A stretch of DNA of 64,000 nucleotides from Granulicella sapmiensis (GTDB lineage Bacteria > Acidobacteriota > Terriglobia > Terriglobales > Acidobacteriaceae). Positions 61,525 to 64,000 of this stretch are shown piece after piece. The first letter of the stretch is position 1. Each line of letters begins with the position of its first letter. The notes beneath the pieces were generated by a model. It saw nothing but the letters and a program-made list of their open reading frames with translations, was not told the origin of the DNA and searched no databases. The position numbers were made by a program, and so were the translations under genes. The DNA lies in contig JAMFSR010000016.1 in assembly GCA_026225395.1 (NCBI GenBank), positions 1 through 64,000 on the forward strand, in the 5' to 3' direction.

Positions 61525-63645
61525 TTACTGCGGAATCAACAAATAGGCAGTTGCCGGAGGCACACTCACCGTCAACTGCCCGGCGGTCGCCGTCAGCGTC
61601 GACTCAACGCCGCCACTCCACGTACCGCTGGTCGTGATCGGTTGGCCTCCGAGCGTCAAGCCAGTGGAGTCGAAGAGGTTCGGCGCCTCCAGCGTAATCA
61701 ACGATACGCTGGAGACGGTTGACCCCAGGTTGAGGCTCACCGAAACCGTATCGTTCACTTCCTTGTTGTTCAGCACGGCGCTGATCTTGCTGTTGGTGCC
61801 TTTCACGCCATACGCCGTGAAGTTGACGGTTGTTGGATTGAGCGTAACGGTGGCCGGAATCATGCTGCCCCCGGTCGGAATGAGCGAAAACAACTTCATC
61901 GCATAAAACTCAGGACCCACGGCCGTGATGGTCGTTCCATTGTTGTTGATTGGCGAATACGGGCTCTTGTCACCCCCATGGAAGTTGACGCCTTTCACTC
62001 CGTAGTCCGCCGCCGTGAACATGTAGTCCAGCGCCCACAGCGCAGCGCCGAAGGCATTGCTCACACCCAGTACGCCGCCGGCCGCAATGGAGCCGCACTC
62101 CGTGATGCGAGCCCCCAGCGCTTGCTTTCCGCTGGCTGCACTCACAATGTTGCTCGCCAGGCTGTCCAGCGTTGAGTTCGGCGTTGCCAGAAGGTTCTGC
62201 ATCGTTCCGGTAGACCCCTCGTAATAATGCTGGGTCAACAGTGAAACCACGCCCGACTCATCGCTGGCCATGGGGTCCGTGTAGGCCGATAGCTGACCTT
62301 GTCCCGCGTCGGAGGCGTCCACCATCCAGCCACCGCTGCCGGTGCCATTGTCCCACCCCGTCACACCGCTTGTAATCGCAGACTCTTCCGCCTGCCAGTT
62401 GGTGAGGTAGGTACTAAACGACCAACCGTAAAACTCCGGTTCGTTTCCAAGCTCGAAGCCATACAGACGCGATCCCAGGTCGCTGACCGCGTACGCTGCT
62501 TCCGATTCGGCATTGCTGGGCGTGTTGACTTCGAGATTGACTCCGTAAATCACGGTCAAGTTCGAAGGCAGCGCGTTCACAAACCCCGTAAAGGTATCCA
62601 CTTCGGCCGGCGTAATGGGAGTCGTGCTGCCTATCGAGTTCCAGCCCGTTGTATCCACGGTGCCGCCACCGACGCGCAACACAGCGGGACCCAACAGGCC
62701 GAATAGATCGATCAGCGGTGTGTTCGCTGAGGTGAACAAGCTGGTCTGCAACTCCTCTTTCTCATAGCTCAACCCAACGAAGTTCGAGTTGATCGGCACA
62801 GTGGTGCCCGAGAAACTGACCGTGGCAGTGGTCGCCTTCGTGCTCCGCGTCCCGCTGGCCGTCAGCGACACAGAGTTCCACTGGACAACGCTCGAGCTCG
62901 TCAGCGTGTGTTGGGTAATTCCAAACGCGGTGATATTTGGCTGCGTGGAATAGGTGTACGTCGATCCGGCCTGCGTTCCATCGACAAAGCAGGTCATCGT
63001 CCATGCAGACGCGGTCGTATTCAAGGTAATCGTCAGCGTATGGGTTCCCGTTCCGGCGGTGAAGAAAGCATTCTGATTGAACTCCTGCCCCGTTGTGCTC
63101 GGTCCCGTGAAAAATTGCAGGTTCCCGCTGGACTCCGTCAAAATGGCCCAATCGTAGCCATTCACTCCGGCCTGGTTGAACTGCGCATTGCCGGCGCCTG
63201 GAACACCGTAGTACTCGGCAAATCCAGCCCCAACCCAGCTGCCCGGATTCCCCGTAAACGTCACCGAGGTCGTCAGCGTGTAGACATAGCCGTTCTCCGG
63301 TGTAAACGGCAGCAGCACACTGTCTCCTGCCGTGGTGTTATCGGTGCCGTTGGAGTACAGCATCGTGCTGTTGGCCGCATCGCGCCAGGTGGAAGAGGCG
63401 GCTGCGCCCGCGGTGTCGGTAGCCACAGTAGGCGCCTTCTCGTTGATGTTCGAGGCCGCTCCGTTAAAAGTGCTTGAGTAGATAGTGGTTTGAGCAGTTC
63501 CACGCGAACAAAGGAGCAAAGCGATCATGCCCACCAAAAACAGGCTTCTGCCCATTCTCGTAGCGTGGTTAACGTTCGTGGCCGTCGCCGGCGTAGCGGC
63601 AGATACCGCCGGACGTTGAAGGATGGAAGAGTGTACTTTTCCCAT
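61525..63645 (-). CDS. Secreted GH79-like glycoside hydrolase with lectin-like N-terminal domain
   Basis: The protein is 706 residues from the ATG at 63645; 63687 is an alternative start. A signal segment (RSLFLVGMIALLLCSRGTAQ) follows a 30-residue basic lead. Residues about 45-260 form a beta-sandwich of the laminin-G/concanavalin type (YDWAILTESSGNLQFFTG, HTLTITLNTTASAWTMTCFV). A (beta/alpha)8 domain follows: FVGLSYEKEEL, VLRVGGGTVDTTGW, FELGNEPEFYGW (Asn-Glu acid/base), and ITECGSIA (possible nucleophile Glu). A C-terminal beta domain as in GH79 ends the chain (VNFTAYGVKGTNSKISAVLNNK). GH79 enzymes remove glucuronic acid or 4-O-methyl-glucuronate. The target here could be plant or self polysaccharide. 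Confidence 0.8.
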   Translation of the reverse strand: MGKVHSSILQRPAVSAATPATATNVNHATRMGRSLFLVGMIALLLCSRGTAQTTIYSSTFNGAASNINEKAPTVATDTAGAAASSTWRDAANSTMLYSNGTDNTTAGDSVLLPFTPENGYVYTLTTSVTFTGNPGSWVGAGFAEYYGVPGAGNAQFNQAGVNGYDWAILTESSGNLQFFTGPSTTGQEFNQNAFFTAGTGTHTLTITLNTTASAWTMTCFVDGTQAGSTYTYSTQPNITAFGITQHTLTSSSVVQWNSVSLTASGTRSTKATTATVSFSGTTVPINSNFVGLSYEKEELQTSLFTSANTPLIDLFGLLGPAVLRVGGGTVDTTGWNSIGSTTPITPAEVDTFTGFVNALPSNLTVIYGVNLEVNTPSNAESEAAYAVSDLGSRLYGFELGNEPEFYGWSFSTYLTNWQAEESAITSGVTGWDNGTGSGGWMVDASDAGQGQLSAYTDPMASDESGVVSLLTQHYYEGSTGTMQNLLATPNSTLDSLASNIVSAASGKQALGARITECGSIAAGGVLGVSNAFGAALWALDYMFTAADYGVKGVNFHGGDKSPYSPINNNGTTITAVGPEFYAMKLFSLIPTGGSMIPATVTLNPTTVNFTAYGVKGTNSKISAVLNNKEVNDTVSVSLNLGSTVSSVSLITLEAPNLFDSTGLTLGGQPITTSGTWSGGVESTLTATAGQLTVSVPPATAYLLIPQ

Positions 63646-64000
63646 TGGACTTCTACCTTTCGTTGTCACTTGTTTCCGAATTGTCAAAGACCCACGCCGG
63701 CGAAACGTATAGGTGGCAGGCAGCTCCCTTTTTCACGACGGCCAAGTCGGATGCAACTCTACGCCGTTGGGGAGAGGATAGAAAAGTTATTTTTACGAAA
63801 AATATCGCTGTTGAGAGAGCGGTTTCTACTTCGACCTTCGTCAAGCTCCTACGAGTTATTGCCTAAAAGCTGGCTTAATAACTCCTTTTCCGGTTAAAAA
63901 GTGGTCAAAGGATGGAGGATTTTTTTGGAAAATATGACAGCTTCAGAGAGAGCGGTTTCCATCAGCTCTTCTTTGCCTTCTTATGTGAATCGAATGAACC
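63646..64000. other. Upstream region with a repeated GAGAGAGCGGTTTC motif
   Basis: These 355 bp upstream of the GH79-like gene contain no accepted gene. GAGAGAGCGGTTTC occurs twice in the same orientation (63813-63826 and 63946-63959), each preceded by an AAATAT within 7-10 nt. The region is clearly AT-richer than the coding DNA. It probably holds the promoter of the minus-strand gene and perhaps one reading out of the window. Confidence 0.5.

Overview
The window looks like a chromosomal piece of an Acidobacteriota genome of the Terriglobia type (Granulicella/Edaphobacter/Terriglobus-like). This is inferred from gene content: a very large Oar-like TonB-dependent receptor with an N-terminal carboxypeptidase-regulatory-like domain, a secreted NHL-repeat/Ig-like protein, a VWFA-related protein of the kind typical of Acidobacteria, and moderately GC-rich, tightly packed genes. 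No rRNA, tRNA, CRISPR array, transposase or phage gene was recognised.

Region 1 (about 0-23 kb) is a pectin/plant cell wall utilisation locus. It holds SGNH (rhamnogalacturonan acetylesterase-type) esterases, including one tandem two-domain protein, a pectin methylesterase, a GH28 polygalacturonase, a LacI-type and a GntR/FadR-type regulator with palindromes upstream, an IclR-type HTH fused to a sugar-binding sensor domain, an MFS exporter, and a same-strand run of cell-envelope genes (TonB receptor, NHL protein, beta-barrel, VWFA protein, secreted protein). The logic would be deacetylation and demethylation of pectin, cleavage of the polygalacturonate backbone, and uptake through the outer membrane.

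Region 2 (about 23.5-57.3 kb) is a large exopolysaccharide/envelope glycan locus: Wza-like export protein, Wzz-like co-polymerase with a degenerate tyrosine-kinase domain, O-antigen polymerase-like protein, Wzx-like flippase, a phosphoglycosyl transferase (PGT), a PGT-like/WecG-TagA fusion, a nucleotidyltransferase-like/PGT-like fusion, several GT2 and GT4 glycosyltransferases, a GT-C-like membrane enzyme and two left-handed beta-helix acyltransferases. Embedded at 37.8-46.7 kb is a compact nonribosomal peptide cassette: a stand-alone adenylation-carrier didomain whose binding-pocket residues spell a leucine code, an overlapping cytochrome P450, and a condensation-adenylation-carrier-thioesterase protein whose thioesterase has Cys in place of the usual Ser. 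A glycosyltransferase and an acyltransferase follow directly, and an Sfp-type phosphopantetheinyl transferase lies 11 kb away in the same locus. The best candidate for an undescribed system is therefore a dipeptide made by this cassette and either attached to, or exported with, the exopolysaccharide.

Control genes are mixed into the glycan locus: a PP2C phosphatase with a receiver domain that lacks the phosphoacceptor Asp, an RsbW-like kinase and an STAS antagonist form a partner-switching module. Region 3 (57.3-64 kb) holds a DHp-receiver-adenylyl cyclase fusion, a hybrid histidine kinase, a CheY-like regulator, a small basic protein whose ribosome binding site lies in a perfect hairpin, and a secreted GH79-like glycosidase.
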